From assembly GCA_015075185.1 (NCBI GenBank), contig JABTUW010000001.1, positions 1,612,001 to 1,676,000 of the forward strand: a stretch of DNA of 64,000 nt, in the 5' to 3' direction. Within the stretch, counting starts at the first letter, position 1. Each line of letters starts with the position of its first letter. Positions 24,356-34,100 of the stretch are shown one piece after another. This DNA is from Anaerolineales bacterium. GTDB taxonomy: Bacteria; Chloroflexota; Anaerolineae; 4572-78; J111. Made by a program: the position numbers and the translations under genes. The notes under the pieces are model-generated. The model saw only the letters and a program-made list of their open reading frames with translations, was not told the origin of the DNA and searched no databases.

Positions 24356-26116
24356 TTATTTATGAACAATGGGTAGATAGTAACTCAAAGGACCAGAAGG
24401 GATTTCTGTCCCTATGGGTGGGTCGCCCAGGGTGAGCCGCCCATAACCAAACTGAGAGTCCAGCCCGGAGTCGCCCATATCCACCGCCCGCTCGGCCAGG
24501 AAAGCCTGGAGTTGAGCCGGGGTGAAACTGGGGTTGGCGCTCAAGGCCAGGGCGGCGGCCCCGGCCACATGGGGCGTGGCCGACGACGTGCCGTTAAAAA
24601 TACCCGGCCCGTAGCTCTGGGTCGAGACATTGGCATAACCGGCCAGGTCGGGTTTGTTGAAGCCGCCGCCGGCTGCGCCGCCGGGGCCATTGGTGGGGCC
24701 TTCGGAGCTGTAGAATTCCTGGGCATAGGGCGCAGCCACGTTGAGCGCGGCCACCGTCACCGCTTGGGGCGAGTCGGCCAGGTTGGCGATGCTGCGGGCA
24801 TGCAACCCCTCGTACAAGCCAAACCCCAACGAAATGATGCCGGGGGTAAAAACCTCAAAATTGACCGCTTTGTCGCCGCTGATCCGCTCGATTCTGAAGC
24901 CGTAGGGCGCAAAATCTAAAATGTTGGCTGAAATCCACTCGGTTGGGGTCTGGCCGGGACTGCCATTCTGAACGTCGCTGCTGCTGGCGACAGTTTGCCA
25001 GCTCGTGCCATTCCAGCGCACCAGGTGGAGATCAAAGTCCTGGTCCACCTGCTCCCAATCGCTCCAGCGCACAAAAAGATTGACAGTCCCCAGAAAAAAC
25101 GGCGCACAGTTGCCGCCCCCGATCAAAGTGAAGGTAAAACAGTTCACATCGTCGCCATTGGCAAACTCATGAAAACTGTCGGCGTCGGCGTTGCTGTAGA
25201 CCCCACCCCAGTGGGACTCCCGGTCGTTCCCGGCAGCGGTAATCCACAAAATACCCGCCGCCCGGGCTTGACTAACGACATCGGCCAGAAAGCCGGTCCC
25301 ATCGCCGGGGCTGGCGTTGTAGAGGCCGATAGAGCTGGAAATGAGATCCACCTGCTGGCTGATCAACCAGGCCACTGCTTCGGCGATGTCTAGCTCGGTG
25401 CCGACTTTGGCCAGGTAGAGCTGCGCGCCCGGGGCAATGTCGTGGATGACCTCAGCGCAGGCCGTGCCGTGCTCGGTGGTGCTGGCAAGCTGCTCGTCGG
25501 TTTCGCCGTCAACAAAGTTTTTGGCGACGACCGCCGCGGGCAGGTCGGTTCCCAACAAGCCGGAGTAGCCGACAAAACCCAGGTCCACGATGCCGATTTT
25601 TACTCCTGCGCCGGTATGCCCGGCTGCTTGCCAGGCCGCTGCATTGATAGGCGCCAAGCCTTCGCTGGTTGAATTACCCACCTGTAAAGTTTCCAGCGGA
25701 AAAACCGGCGCAGGCCGGCGAATGAAGTGGACTTCACTGCGCGCGGCGATGGCCTCCAGGGCGTCAGGCGGCAGCCAGCCCTGCACCAGGGTATCGTGCC
25801 GGCCCACGCCGGTCACATCGCCGCCAGCCCCGGTAACCGCTGCCTTGACGGCGGCCAGGTTGGCCGCGTCGGTCTCAATTTGGACCTGCACCCGGCCATC
25901 AACCAGCCGGACGGCTGAAGATTCAGCCTGGGCGTTAACTGCTTCGCCGGAAGTGGCGCTGGCTTGGGCCAGTTGGGCCAGGGTTGAGTCAAGTTTAGGA
26001 GGGCGGGTGCCCGGTTCATCGGCCCTGGCGGGAAAGACACTCACCAACATTAAGATCGAGAGCGGAAGGAGGATCGTTCTCCCGAGCCAGTTCATAAGCT
26101 TTCCTGTTTGGTACAT
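24356..26116 (-). CDS. Secreted subtilisin-like (S8) serine protease
   Basis: 586 residues. Signal peptide MYQTGKLMNWLGRTILLPLS...ARA, an inhibitor-like propeptide (about 30-150), then the S8 domain with catalytic Asp in GIVDLGF (about 178; the usual D-T-G is D-L-G), His in TEHGTACAEV (about 214), oxyanion Asn in TAAGNDR and Ser in GTSSATPHVAG (about 509). A 110-residue insertion between the Asn and Ser regions contains a pre-peptidase-like beta domain (LFVRWSDWEQVDQDFDLHLV). The chain ends in YYLPIVHK, a tail shared with other exported proteins here. ATG at 26116 is chosen (GAGGAAAGG upstream); the frame also has a GTG at 26143 overlapping the previous gene. Cotranscribed with the lipoprotein. 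Confidence 0.92.
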   Translation of the reverse strand: MYQTGKLMNWLGRTILLPLSILMLVSVFPARADEPGTRPPKLDSTLAQLAQASATSGEAVNAQAESSAVRLVDGRVQVQIETDAANLAAVKAAVTGAGGDVTGVGRHDTLVQGWLPPDALEAIAARSEVHFIRRPAPVFPLETLQVGNSTSEGLAPINAAAWQAAGHTGAGVKIGIVDLGFVGYSGLLGTDLPAAVVAKNFVDGETDEQLASTTEHGTACAEVIHDIAPGAQLYLAKVGTELDIAEAVAWLISQQVDLISSSIGLYNASPGDGTGFLADVVSQARAAGILWITAAGNDRESHWGGVYSNADADSFHEFANGDDVNCFTFTLIGGGNCAPFFLGTVNLFVRWSDWEQVDQDFDLHLVRWNGTSWQTVASSSDVQNGSPGQTPTEWISANILDFAPYGFRIERISGDKAVNFEVFTPGIISLGFGLYEGLHARSIANLADSPQAVTVAALNVAAPYAQEFYSSEGPTNGPGGAAGGGFNKPDLAGYANVSTQSYGPGIFNGTSSATPHVAGAAALALSANPSFTPAQLQAFLAERAVDMGDSGLDSQFGYGRLTLGDPPIGTEIPSGPLSYYLPIVHK

Positions 26117-26139
26117 CGTTCCTTTCCTCTTGAACTTAC

Positions 26140-26577
26140 TCACTGAATAAAAACCTGGGTTGGAAGGCGGATTGCCAATACGTGCGGGCTGTTCGCCAGG
26201 TCGCAGAGCTGGGGGATAGGCGCAAACACTTGAATCTTTTCGCCCGCTTGCGTGCCCGGCTCTACATCGAAATCTTCTAAAAAGGTTACATCTTCATCGG
26301 TCAGGATAAGCAGCACTTGCACCCTGCCGTCCTTTAGCTTAAGCTGCCACTGGTCAGCCAATTTCAGCGGTTCGGCAGCCTGGCTCAGTTGGAAAAGCCG
26401 GTTATCCAGGCCGGGGCAATCGGCTGGTTGGAGTGCGGCAGCCTCAAGCGTGGGGCTGGCGTTCCCAGCGGGTGAGGCAGCAAGTCGGGATTGGCAAGCC
26501 GCCACGAAAATAATGAACGCGACAAGATAAAGTAAACTCATCGTCAAAATTCGCCATGAAAAAGAATTACGCCGCAT
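26140..26577 (-). CDS. Lipoprotein upstream of the S8 protease
   Basis: 145 residues. N-terminal signal with lipobox VAAC (Cys about 28), so it should be lipid-anchored outside the cytoplasmic membrane. The mature part contains DGRVQVLLILTDEDVTFLEDFDVEPG. This resembles the propeptide segment of the adjacent protease (DGRVQVQIETDAANLAAVKAAV). I infer that it may be a stand-alone protease inhibitor or chaperone of the propeptide type. Its stop codon overlaps the protease frame (TGA at 26140-26142), so the two are one operon. No family is recognised with certainty. Confidence 0.7.
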   Translation of the reverse strand: MRRNSFSWRILTMSLLYLVAFIIFVAACQSRLAASPAGNASPTLEAAALQPADCPGLDNRLFQLSQAAEPLKLADQWQLKLKDGRVQVLLILTDEDVTFLEDFDVEPGTQAGEKIQVFAPIPQLCDLANSPHVLAIRLPTQVFIQ

Positions 26578-26579
26578 GT

Positions 26580-26954
26580 CATCCTTCTGCTTCGTTCAGG
26601 ACAAGCTTCGACCGAAGTACCCAGAGCCGAAGGCCTCCTGTGGGAAGGGCATAAAGGAGAAATCCCCGCAGATGCTGTAGAGATTTCTCGCTATCGCTCG
26701 AAATGACACGAAAAAATACCGGACCTTATGTTTTTATGGGTTTTTAGGGGTTATCAGGTCAGGATTGACCAGTTAGAGAGGGCAAGTAAAAACCAACAAT
26801 CAAACAGGGGTTCCAAATCACCGATTATCTAAAACCAGCTTACTATTAACCCGGTCCCAGGACAAGCATGGACAGCCAACGATTTGCTTGATTTAGGACC
26901 TTAGTCTCATAACCGTCAGATATTTATGGGGATTTTGGGAAACAATCGCCGGCT
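26580..26954. repeat. Repeat-filled intergenic region
   Basis: 375 bp without a gene. 26580-26715 holds degenerate dispersed repeats (GGACAAGCTTCGACCGAAG; GGAGAAATCC ... GAGATTTCTCGCTATCGCTCGAAATGACA), related to the element at 39217-39297. 26716-26954 is AT-richer single-copy sequence in which I see no clear promoter; the start of the lipoprotein-protease operon must lie here. Confidence 0.6.
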
Positions 26955-27770
26955 TCAACCGGCCGGATTGTCTTGAAGAAGGCTTTGGATGAACTGCTGC
27001 ATGCGCTGGAAATGTGAACCGGGCCAGTAGATACGGTCGCAGTTCTGGCAGCGGCGGAATTCATCGTAGTACTGCCTGGTTTTAGGCGGCAGGCGGTCGC
27101 TGATGGCTTGCTTGTCAACCGCTTCCAGCAGGCCGTTGCAGTGCAAGCAGCGGCTAAAAGGGCGCAGTGAGGCAAATAAATCGAAACGGCGCAGGACTTC
27201 GACCAACTGCGGCGGCGGGCTGGTCGAGCGAACACAGTAGCCGTGTGTTACGATACTGCGTTTGAGCAAGCCCCGGTCGCGGGTCAACAAGATGCGCCCC
27301 TGGGTACTGGAGATCTGGGCCAGCTCTTCGTCGGTGTAATCGTTGCGATAAAGCGCGTCAAAGCCAAGCATGCGCAGGTAAATAGCCAGGCGGCCCAGGT
27401 GCACGTCGAGAACAAAGCGGGTTTCACGGAGCGGCCGGGGGCGGACGCGCACCAGCGGGGTAATATCAATGGCCTCAAAAACCGGGTAAACACTGATCCG
27501 GTCGCCATCGCGCACCAGGTAGGTAAAATCAACCGAGACGCCGTTGGCCAGGATGAGGTCCACTTCGGTATGGGGCACGCCCAGCGCCTCGATCACATCT
27601 TTGACCGAGGCGCTCAATTCAAAGGAGTAGACCAGCGTTTTTTGGCGCTGGTCAGGCGGCAGAAAATCATTCAGTTCGGCGTAGAAACGAATGGAGGCGG
27701 ATTTTGAGGATAGTGGATCAAAGCTAGTGGATTGAGCAGATTTCTTGCCGGATTGCTGTCTATCTTCCAT
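26955..27770 (-). CDS. Mut7-C RNase domain protein with ubiquitin-like domain
   Basis: 271 residues. The first part is a MoaD/ThiS-like beta-grasp domain (about 25-105; SIRFYAELNDFLPPDQRQ, LANGVSVDFTYLVRDGDRISVYPVFE). The second is a Mut7-C PIN-fold RNase domain (about 115-250): VLDVHLGRLAIYLRMLGFDALY, GRILLTRDRGLLKR, and a zinc ribbon with two CxxC pairs (CLHCNG; CQNCDRIYW). Mut7-C proteins are predicted metal-dependent RNases in the cytoplasm; this two-domain form is widespread in bacteria. Asp residues in LDVHLG and TRDRG are likely metal ligands. ATG at 27770 begins a poorly conserved, Ser-rich leader; a later start is possible. It follows the molybdoenzyme gene by 23 bp. Confidence 0.92.
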   Translation of the reverse strand: MEDRQQSGKKSAQSTSFDPLSSKSASIRFYAELNDFLPPDQRQKTLVYSFELSASVKDVIEALGVPHTEVDLILANGVSVDFTYLVRDGDRISVYPVFEAIDITPLVRVRPRPLRETRFVLDVHLGRLAIYLRMLGFDALYRNDYTDEELAQISSTQGRILLTRDRGLLKRSIVTHGYCVRSTSPPPQLVEVLRRFDLFASLRPFSRCLHCNGLLEAVDKQAISDRLPPKTRQYYDEFRRCQNCDRIYWPGSHFQRMQQFIQSLLQDNPAG

Positions 27771-27793
27771 CTTCTATCTACTACGCTTTGCGT

Positions 27794-29968
27794 CTACCCT
27801 CTGTCTTCCGCTCTTCGTATCCAGACCCGGTTGCTGTGAAAGGTGCTTTGCCCGGCCAGGTCGGCCAGCGCATCGGGTGTGGTCCAGTTGACGTTGCGCC
27901 CTGAGCTTGTCGAAGGGTTGAGTTTGGCCCAGCGGCCCTTGGGCGAGGCCAGCACGCCGGGCCGCACGGCGTCGGTAACAACAGCGCGCAGTTTGCACCA
28001 GCCGCGCCCATTTTCGACCACTAAGGTTTCCCCGTCGGCAATGCCGCGCGCTGCCGCATCGGCCGGATGAATCTCGACAAACGGCGTCCCTTCCCGTTCC
28101 AGCAGACTGGGCTGGTTGGCCATGCTGCTGGTTACAAAATGGTGGGCCGCCCCGGAAATCAGGGTGAGAGGAGGTGACCCCCGTCCGGGGGCAGGTGAGG
28201 TGAGGAGTTGACCCCCCTCTGGGGGCAGGTGAGGCGAGGATTCATTTACTGGGTCAAATTGTTCCACTTGTTCCGGTTCAAGCCAGCCGGGCAGTGGGTC
28301 GAGTCCAGCTTCGGCCATATGCTGGGAATACAGTTCTACTTTGCCGCTGGGAGTTGGGAAATAAGGACCTCCTCCCAGGCCCTGCCCCTGAGAGGGGGAG
28401 AGGGCAAAAGGCGTGGCAGATTCGAGGGCAAGGGGAACGGGCTGGCCCTGCTTGAGTTGTTCCAGAGTAATGCCGCGAAAGGCAGGATTGTGCTTGGCCG
28501 AAGCGGTCAAAATCTCTTCAATCACTTCGTCGGCGCTCTGGTGCAGCCAGGGCTCGTCAAAACCCAGCGCTGCGGCCAGCAAGCCCATCACCTCCCAGTT
28601 GCTTTTGCTCTCGCCCAGAGGCGGGATGGCGGGCTGGTTGTAGGTCAGCATGGTGTGACCGTAGGCTTTGTGCAGGTCGGCGTGCTCAAGCTGCGAGGTA
28701 GCAGGCAGAACGATGTCGGCATAGTCGGCGGTGTCAGTCATAAAGAGTTCGTGAACCACGGTAAAGAGGTCTTCCCGCTGGAGTCCCTGCCTGATCAGCC
28801 CGGCATTGGGAGCAATCGCCGCCGGATTGGAGCCAAAAACGTAGAGCGACATCACCGGCGGGTTGATCACTTCGCCGGTCAGGGCCGCGCCCAGCCGGTT
28901 CATATTCACTTTTCGAGCGGGGGGCGGGCAGTTTTCCCAGTGACTCACGCCAGCCCATTTGAAATAACCGCTGGTGCTGTAGGCCAGGCCGCCGCCGCAA
29001 ACCCCGTACTGGCCGGTCAAGGCGGGCAGGGTCAGCAGGGCACGGACCGTTTGACCGCCGTTGCGGTGGCGCTGCAAGCCGTCGGCAAATTTGATCAGGG
29101 CGGGTTGGGTGGTAGCATACAGCCGGGCCAGGTCAATAATCGCTGCTTCCGGCAGGCCGGTGATAGCCGCCACGCGGCCCGGCTCGTAGGCGGCCAGGCG
29201 CTCCCGCAGTTGCGGCCAGCCGACGGTGCGCGTCTCCAGCCAGGCTTCGTCGTGCAGCTTTTCGGCGACGATAACGTGGGCCAGGCCGAGGGCCAGGACA
29301 CCGTCGGTGTTGGGCAGCGGGGCTAAGTGCCAATCTGCGCCGCGAGCAGTGCGGGTACGGCGCGGGTCAATGACGACCACCTGGCAGCCGCTGCGCTGCG
29401 CATTTTTGAGGTGGGGCATAAAATGAGGCGCAGTGCTGGCCGGGTTGTGGCCCCAGATGATGACCAGCTTGCTGTGGGCGACATGCTCGTACGGCGGGCT
29501 GTGGCGCACGCCGAGCGTCGCCTCGACGGCGAACTCGGCGGCGGCCCCACAGATGCTCCGCTCGAGCTGGCTGGCCCCCAGGCGGTTCCATAGACGGCTG
29601 CTGGTGACGGTCATCTGGACCAGGCCCAGGGTGCCGCTGTAGCTGTAGGGCAGAATGGCCGCCGCGCCGTACCTAGCGATAATCTCCCGCCAGCGCCCGG
29701 CAATCTCGGCAATGGCCTCGTCCCAGGTGATTCGCGCCCACTGGCCGCTGCCCTTGGGGCCGACCCGCCGTAAAGGATATTGCAGGCGGTCCGGGTGGTA
29801 GACCCGTTCCAGGTAGGGCCGGACTTTGGCGCAGAGCCAGCCCTCGGTGATCGGGTGCTGCGGGTCGGCGTAGAATTTAACCGCCCGCCCATCTTCAACT
29901 TCGGTGACGACGCCGCAGGTGTCCGGGCAGTCGTGGGGACAGGCCCCGTGGATGCGTTGCATGGTCAT
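27794..29968 (-). CDS. Molybdopterin-dependent oxidoreductase (bis-MGD type)
   Basis: 724 residues, DMSO-reductase/formate-dehydrogenase superfamily. N-terminal 4Fe-4S site CPHDCPDTC plus a fourth Cys in GWLCAKV, molybdopterin-binding core (GSNPAAIAPNA; TDTADYADIVLPATSQLE), and C-terminal MGD-binding domain (VEIHPADAAARGIADGETLVV). ERSICGAAAEF lies where the Mo-ligand or active-site region is expected. There is no Tat signal, so it is probably cytoplasmic; substrate is not identifiable. The coding sequence carries three repeat-derived insertions: a 34-bp unit twice (28173-28240), a GC-rich word at about 28365-28405 (FALSPSQGQGLGGG), and LNPSTSSGR from CTTGTCGAAGG at about 27897-27925. All keep the frame. 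Confidence 0.92.
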   Translation of the reverse strand: MTMQRIHGACPHDCPDTCGVVTEVEDGRAVKFYADPQHPITEGWLCAKVRPYLERVYHPDRLQYPLRRVGPKGSGQWARITWDEAIAEIAGRWREIIARYGAAAILPYSYSGTLGLVQMTVTSSRLWNRLGASQLERSICGAAAEFAVEATLGVRHSPPYEHVAHSKLVIIWGHNPASTAPHFMPHLKNAQRSGCQVVVIDPRRTRTARGADWHLAPLPNTDGVLALGLAHVIVAEKLHDEAWLETRTVGWPQLRERLAAYEPGRVAAITGLPEAAIIDLARLYATTQPALIKFADGLQRHRNGGQTVRALLTLPALTGQYGVCGGGLAYSTSGYFKWAGVSHWENCPPPARKVNMNRLGAALTGEVINPPVMSLYVFGSNPAAIAPNAGLIRQGLQREDLFTVVHELFMTDTADYADIVLPATSQLEHADLHKAYGHTMLTYNQPAIPPLGESKSNWEVMGLLAAALGFDEPWLHQSADEVIEEILTASAKHNPAFRGITLEQLKQGQPVPLALESATPFALSPSQGQGLGGGPYFPTPSGKVELYSQHMAEAGLDPLPGWLEPEQVEQFDPVNESSPHLPPEGGQLLTSPAPGRGSPPLTLISGAAHHFVTSSMANQPSLLEREGTPFVEIHPADAAARGIADGETLVVENGRGWCKLRAVVTDAVRPGVLASPKGRWAKLNPSTSSGRNVNWTTPDALADLAGQSTFHSNRVWIRRAEDRG
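28173..28240. repeat. 34-bp tandem duplication within the molybdoenzyme gene
   Basis: Two units (28173-28206, 28207-28240), each with a CCCCC...GGGGG palindrome and the shared word GGGGGCAGGTGAGG. The total of 68 bp plus flanks is read through in frame on the minus strand. Confidence 0.75.
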
Positions 29969-30064
29969 AATGGTTCCCCCCTTAAACGGTTATTTTGGGT
30001 CATGATGACTACGCTGCCCGCAAAAAGCAAATTTCCGGCTTACTTTTTTCCTATAGAGTTGTGA

Positions 30065-30077
30065 TATAATCTATAAT
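30065..30077 (+). promoter_or_regulatory. Tandem TATAAT boxes before the beta-helix gene
   Basis: Two TATAAT words at 30065-30070 and 30072-30077, 120 bp before the ATG at 30198. No clear -35 box is seen. Confidence 0.35.
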
Positions 30078-30197
30078 ACTTTTAGTCTACCCACATGAAA
30101 CCCAATCTAATCTATTCCCCGCTTCTGCCTCGACTTGGCCGACAAGTGATAAAGTTAGTAGTTTGAATACAGGTGTTATTTATCAGGGGGTAAACCG

Positions 30198-31181
30198 ATG
30201 AAGTATTATCAGGTGATGCGTTGGGGCCAGCGGGTGAGCTTGGCCGTACTATTGGCGCTGCTGCTGGTAGCGGTGAGTCTGGCTGTGCTGGTGTGGAATG
30301 CAGCAGCCGGGGCTAAAGGCAAAGGGCCGGGCTGCGGCGGCGACCTGCTCGACGGGACTGAACAGAACGGCGACCTGATTCTGTTGCTAAACAGCGGCGG
30401 CGGGAGCTGGGAATCGGGGGGGCCGACGATTACCAAAAACCTTCAAATTGAAGGCGGTTGGCGGCTTAAAGCCGGCGAGATTTGCTCGTCAACCGATACC
30501 TATACCGATACCTCCAAATTTGAATTTATCGGCCCTCTCACTCGTTCCGTCGCCAGCGAAAGCGATGATGGTCCAGTGATAACAATTGGTCCCAGCGTAC
30601 TGACGCTGACGATCAAGCACGTCATCTTTGAACAGCAAGGAGCTGTTCCTAAAGGGGGTGGCATTAATGGCGTGATTTCTAACGGCGCTACTATTTTACT
30701 GGAAAACCTGGCTTTTGTAGACGGTGGCGGCACTGCGGATAATGGAGCCGGACTTTACTTAGAAGTGCGGGGTAACTCGCATCTAGTACTCTCAGGCACT
30801 CAGTTTTTAACCAATACGGCCCAAGAAACGGGCGGCGGTTTTGAGATCCACGTCTTTGATGGCAGCCGGGTGACTTTTTATAACCCGGAAGTGCGGGGCA
30901 ACCGCTCGTTGAACGGCAACGGCGGCGGCGGGCGCATTGTGATCCATCGGGGGACGGTCTCATTTATTGGGGGGGTGTTCGCCAATAATTTTGCCAACCA
31001 GGGCCGGGGCGGCGGCCTTGCGGTCGAAGCGACCGGCGGCGGGCCGGCTTATCTCATCTTGCAGAACCCCAGCTTTTCCGGCAATACGGCCTCGTTTGGT
31101 AGTCCCGATTTGTTTACCAGCGGCCCATTGACCGTTTTGGATAAAACAGTCTTTTTACCGATTGTGCGCAAGAAACCCTAA
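30198..31181 (+). CDS. Exported right-handed beta-helix protein
   Basis: 327 residues. Signal peptide or anchor at about 12-38 (VSLAVLLALLLVAVSLAVLVW), then a beta-helix of short Gly/Asn-rich rungs (GGGINGVISNGATILLENLAF; NGAGLYLEVRGNSHLVLSG; GNGGGGRIVIHRGTVSFIGG). The chain ends in KTVFLPIVRKKP, the same type of tail as in the S8 protease and the SBBP/DUF11 protein. Such proteins are surface-exposed adhesins or polysaccharide-active proteins; no catalytic motif is visible. ATG at 30198 follows AGGGGGTAAACCG. It converges with the giant cyclase gene with only 15 bp between them. Confidence 0.85.
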   Translation: MKYYQVMRWGQRVSLAVLLALLLVAVSLAVLVWNAAAGAKGKGPGCGGDLLDGTEQNGDLILLLNSGGGSWESGGPTITKNLQIEGGWRLKAGEICSSTDTYTDTSKFEFIGPLTRSVASESDDGPVITIGPSVLTLTIKHVIFEQQGAVPKGGGINGVISNGATILLENLAFVDGGGTADNGAGLYLEVRGNSHLVLSGTQFLTNTAQETGGGFEIHVFDGSRVTFYNPEVRGNRSLNGNGGGGRIVIHRGTVSFIGGVFANNFANQGRGGGLAVEATGGGPAYLILQNPSFSGNTASFGSPDLFTSGPLTVLDKTVFLPIVRKKP

Positions 31182-31196
31182 CTCAAGGGTCTTGAG

Positions 31197-34100
31197 TTAC
31201 GTCGCCAAAATATTCTTCAACTTGAGCGTGCTGCTGCGCATGATCCGGTCGGCGCCTTCCAGCTTGAAGCGGGAGCGCAGTAAGCTGTAGCCCTCCCAGT
31301 AGCACAAGGGGACAACCGCCGTCTCTGCGGCGACCAACAGGCGGTCGGCCTGGTGGTAAAGGTTCAGCCGCTCGGTCTGGTTGGCCAGGCGAGCGGCCTG
31401 TTCCAGTAACTGATCGAATTGGGCGTTCTGCCAGCCCCGGTAGTTAAAGGGGCTGGCCCCGTGAAACATGTGTAAAATGCCGTCGGGGTCAGGGTAGTCA
31501 GCTTCCCAGCCACCCAGGGCTAATTGAAGCACCCCCTGGCTAATACCGACCCGTAGATCCTCGTAGGCTATGTCTTCGATGAGACGTATGTCAACCCCCA
31601 AATGTTCGCGCCAGTTGGCCTGCAAATAGTGGGGCATGGTCCCACTGCCCGGCAGAGCCGCCAGGGTCAGGGGCGGCAGCTCCGCCCCTGATGCATAACC
31701 GGCCTGCCGCAAACGCTCGCGGGCCAGGGCGGGGTCAAAGGGCAGGCCAATTTCGGGCGAATGTCCGGGCAACCCAGGCGGGACGACGCCCCCCCTGGCC
31801 GGCCGCTGCACGTTGGCCCAAACCTCTCGAACCAACTCCGCCTGGTTGAGACAATGCGCGAACGCCTGGCGTACCAAACGATCCTGAAAAGGCGGAACGC
31901 GATGGGAAAATTCCAAGCAATAAGTGGCCAAATATTGGCCCAGAAACGTCTCAGTAGGATAATGGACCGGCATATCGGCCCGATCATTCACCTGGCACCA
32001 ATCAATTTGATCCGTCTGGTATTCCTCGAGACCGGGGTAAATAAAGTATAACCAGGCCTGGTCCAGATTGCCGGGAGCAAACCCCCGGTAAAAGGGATTT
32101 CTGACCAAACGGATTTCCTGGCCTGCCTGCCAACTGGCAATTTGGAAAGGGCCGTTACCGACCAGCGTATCCGGTTCTGCCCAGTGAGAGCCGGCGGTTT
32201 GAATCAAATGCGCCGGCTGAGGATAGGTGATCGAATTGGCTAAGAGATAGGCAAAGTAGGCCGCCGGGGCTTTCAGGGTGATTTCCAGGGTGAAGTCGTC
32301 TAAAGCACGCATCGCCATCGTATCCGGGTCGCTTGTCTGCCCGTTGAAAAATTCCTCGGCCCCTTCGACCACGAAGAGCAGGTGTGCCCGGCTTGCCCCG
32401 GTTTCCGGCTGCAAATTTCGCCGCCAGGCAAAGACAAAATCATGCGCCGTCAGGGGCGCGCCGTCGCTCCACCTGAGATTTTGACGCAATTCCAGACGGT
32501 ACCGTTTGCCCCCCTCTTCAACCGACCAACGCCGGGCCATGGCCGGAATAATATTAAACTCATTGTCCAGCTCCACCAAGCCCTCAAAGAGGTCGTTGAT
32601 AATTTCCGAAACTTCGTCAAGCTCACTCAGCGCCGGATCGAGCGTCGTAGGGCCGCTTTCCAGCACCCCGAGGCGAATCACCCGCGCTTTTTCGTCAGCC
32701 GAGGGTAAGTTGGACGATTTTCCGCGCTCCACTTGCTCTAACAAATCAAAGGCTCGATTATAAAACTCCTGCGCTCCCTCAAAATCCAACTGATTGGCCC
32801 GCACCTGGGCCAGTTTGAGGTAGGTCTTGGCCCGGCGTTCCAATTGGGCCTCAATTCCCTCCGTCTCTAACCGGTCTAGCAGTTTCAATACCTTTTGATA
32901 CACCGCTTCTGCTTCTTCATTGGCGTAGAGCAGGCGGGACTGGTCGGCGGCCTGGAGGTAATAAGAGATGGCCTGCTCCAGGTCATCGGCCCGCTCGTAG
33001 TGGAAGGCCAGCAGCCCGACCTGCTCGCCGCTGTGCCAGGGGAAGAGCCGTTCCAGGGCCTCGGCCACCTGACGGTGGTAAGCGCGGCGGCGCTCGTAGA
33101 GCAGGGTACTGTAGGCGCTCTCCTGGATGAGCACGTGCCGGAAGGTGTAAGCAGTATCCTGCTCGGTCTGGTTTTCTATCTGGATATGCTCGTGTGTTTC
33201 CAGGGTGGACAGTTGTTGGTCCAAGGCCGCTTCCCCGGCAGCAATGGCGTCGAGGACGCGATAGAGGAAGTTTTTGCCGATAACCGAGGCCATCTGTAAC
33301 GTGTGCCGGGCTTCCACAGCCAGGCGGTCAATCTGGGCCAGCAGCAGCCCCTGGACCGAGTCGGGCAGGTTGAGGGCGTCAAACGCTACCTGGCTCAAAT
33401 CCACATTCGGGGCCAGCCAGCCCTGAGCAGCCAGGGTGTGCATAATTTCAACCAGAAAGAGGGGATTGCCGCCGCCTTTGTCCAGCAGGTAATTAATGAT
33501 CGGCTCCGGTAACTGGGGCGCAAAGTAGGTGACGAGGGCCGTGGCCGCCTCTCGATCCAGGCTGCCCATGGTCAGGTCAACGGCCTGCTCCGGCATGGCC
33601 GCGAGAATTTGTTGGCGCAGGCTCCAGGATTTGCGGTCTCGTTCCGGCCGCATGGCCAGGAGCAGGATAAGCGGCTGGTCGAAGACGAGCGGCAGCATTG
33701 CTTCGACCAGTTGCAGCGAGGTCGGGTCGGCCCACTGCAGATCATCCAGGGCCAGCACCCAGGGACCCCGTTCCAGCAGCCGTCGAAACAGTTCGGGGAA
33801 TAACTCAAACAGTTGCCAGCGGACGCTTTCGCCGGAGAGACCTTCCAGGCGTTGGGCCAGCTCGCCGCTAAGGGGTAAGCCCAAAAAGCGGGCCAGGTAG
33901 GGATAAGTGGACTCCAGGCGGGCCGAGCCAAACAGATTTTGGCAGAAATAGCGGAGATACTGGCTGGTTTCGGCGGGGCCAGCGCCGGGCGGGAGTTCCA
34001 GCAGGTCGCGCAGCAAATCGGTGAAGAGATAACCACTGAAGGTTTGGCCATAGGCCAGGCAGATGCCATCGGCCCAGCCGGTCTGCCCGGCCGCAAAAGT

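Noticed and set aside
28208..29326. 372-codon plus-strand frame opposite the molybdoenzyme gene
   Set aside because: It is antisense to well-conserved molybdoenzyme motifs and its sequence has no recognisable domain.
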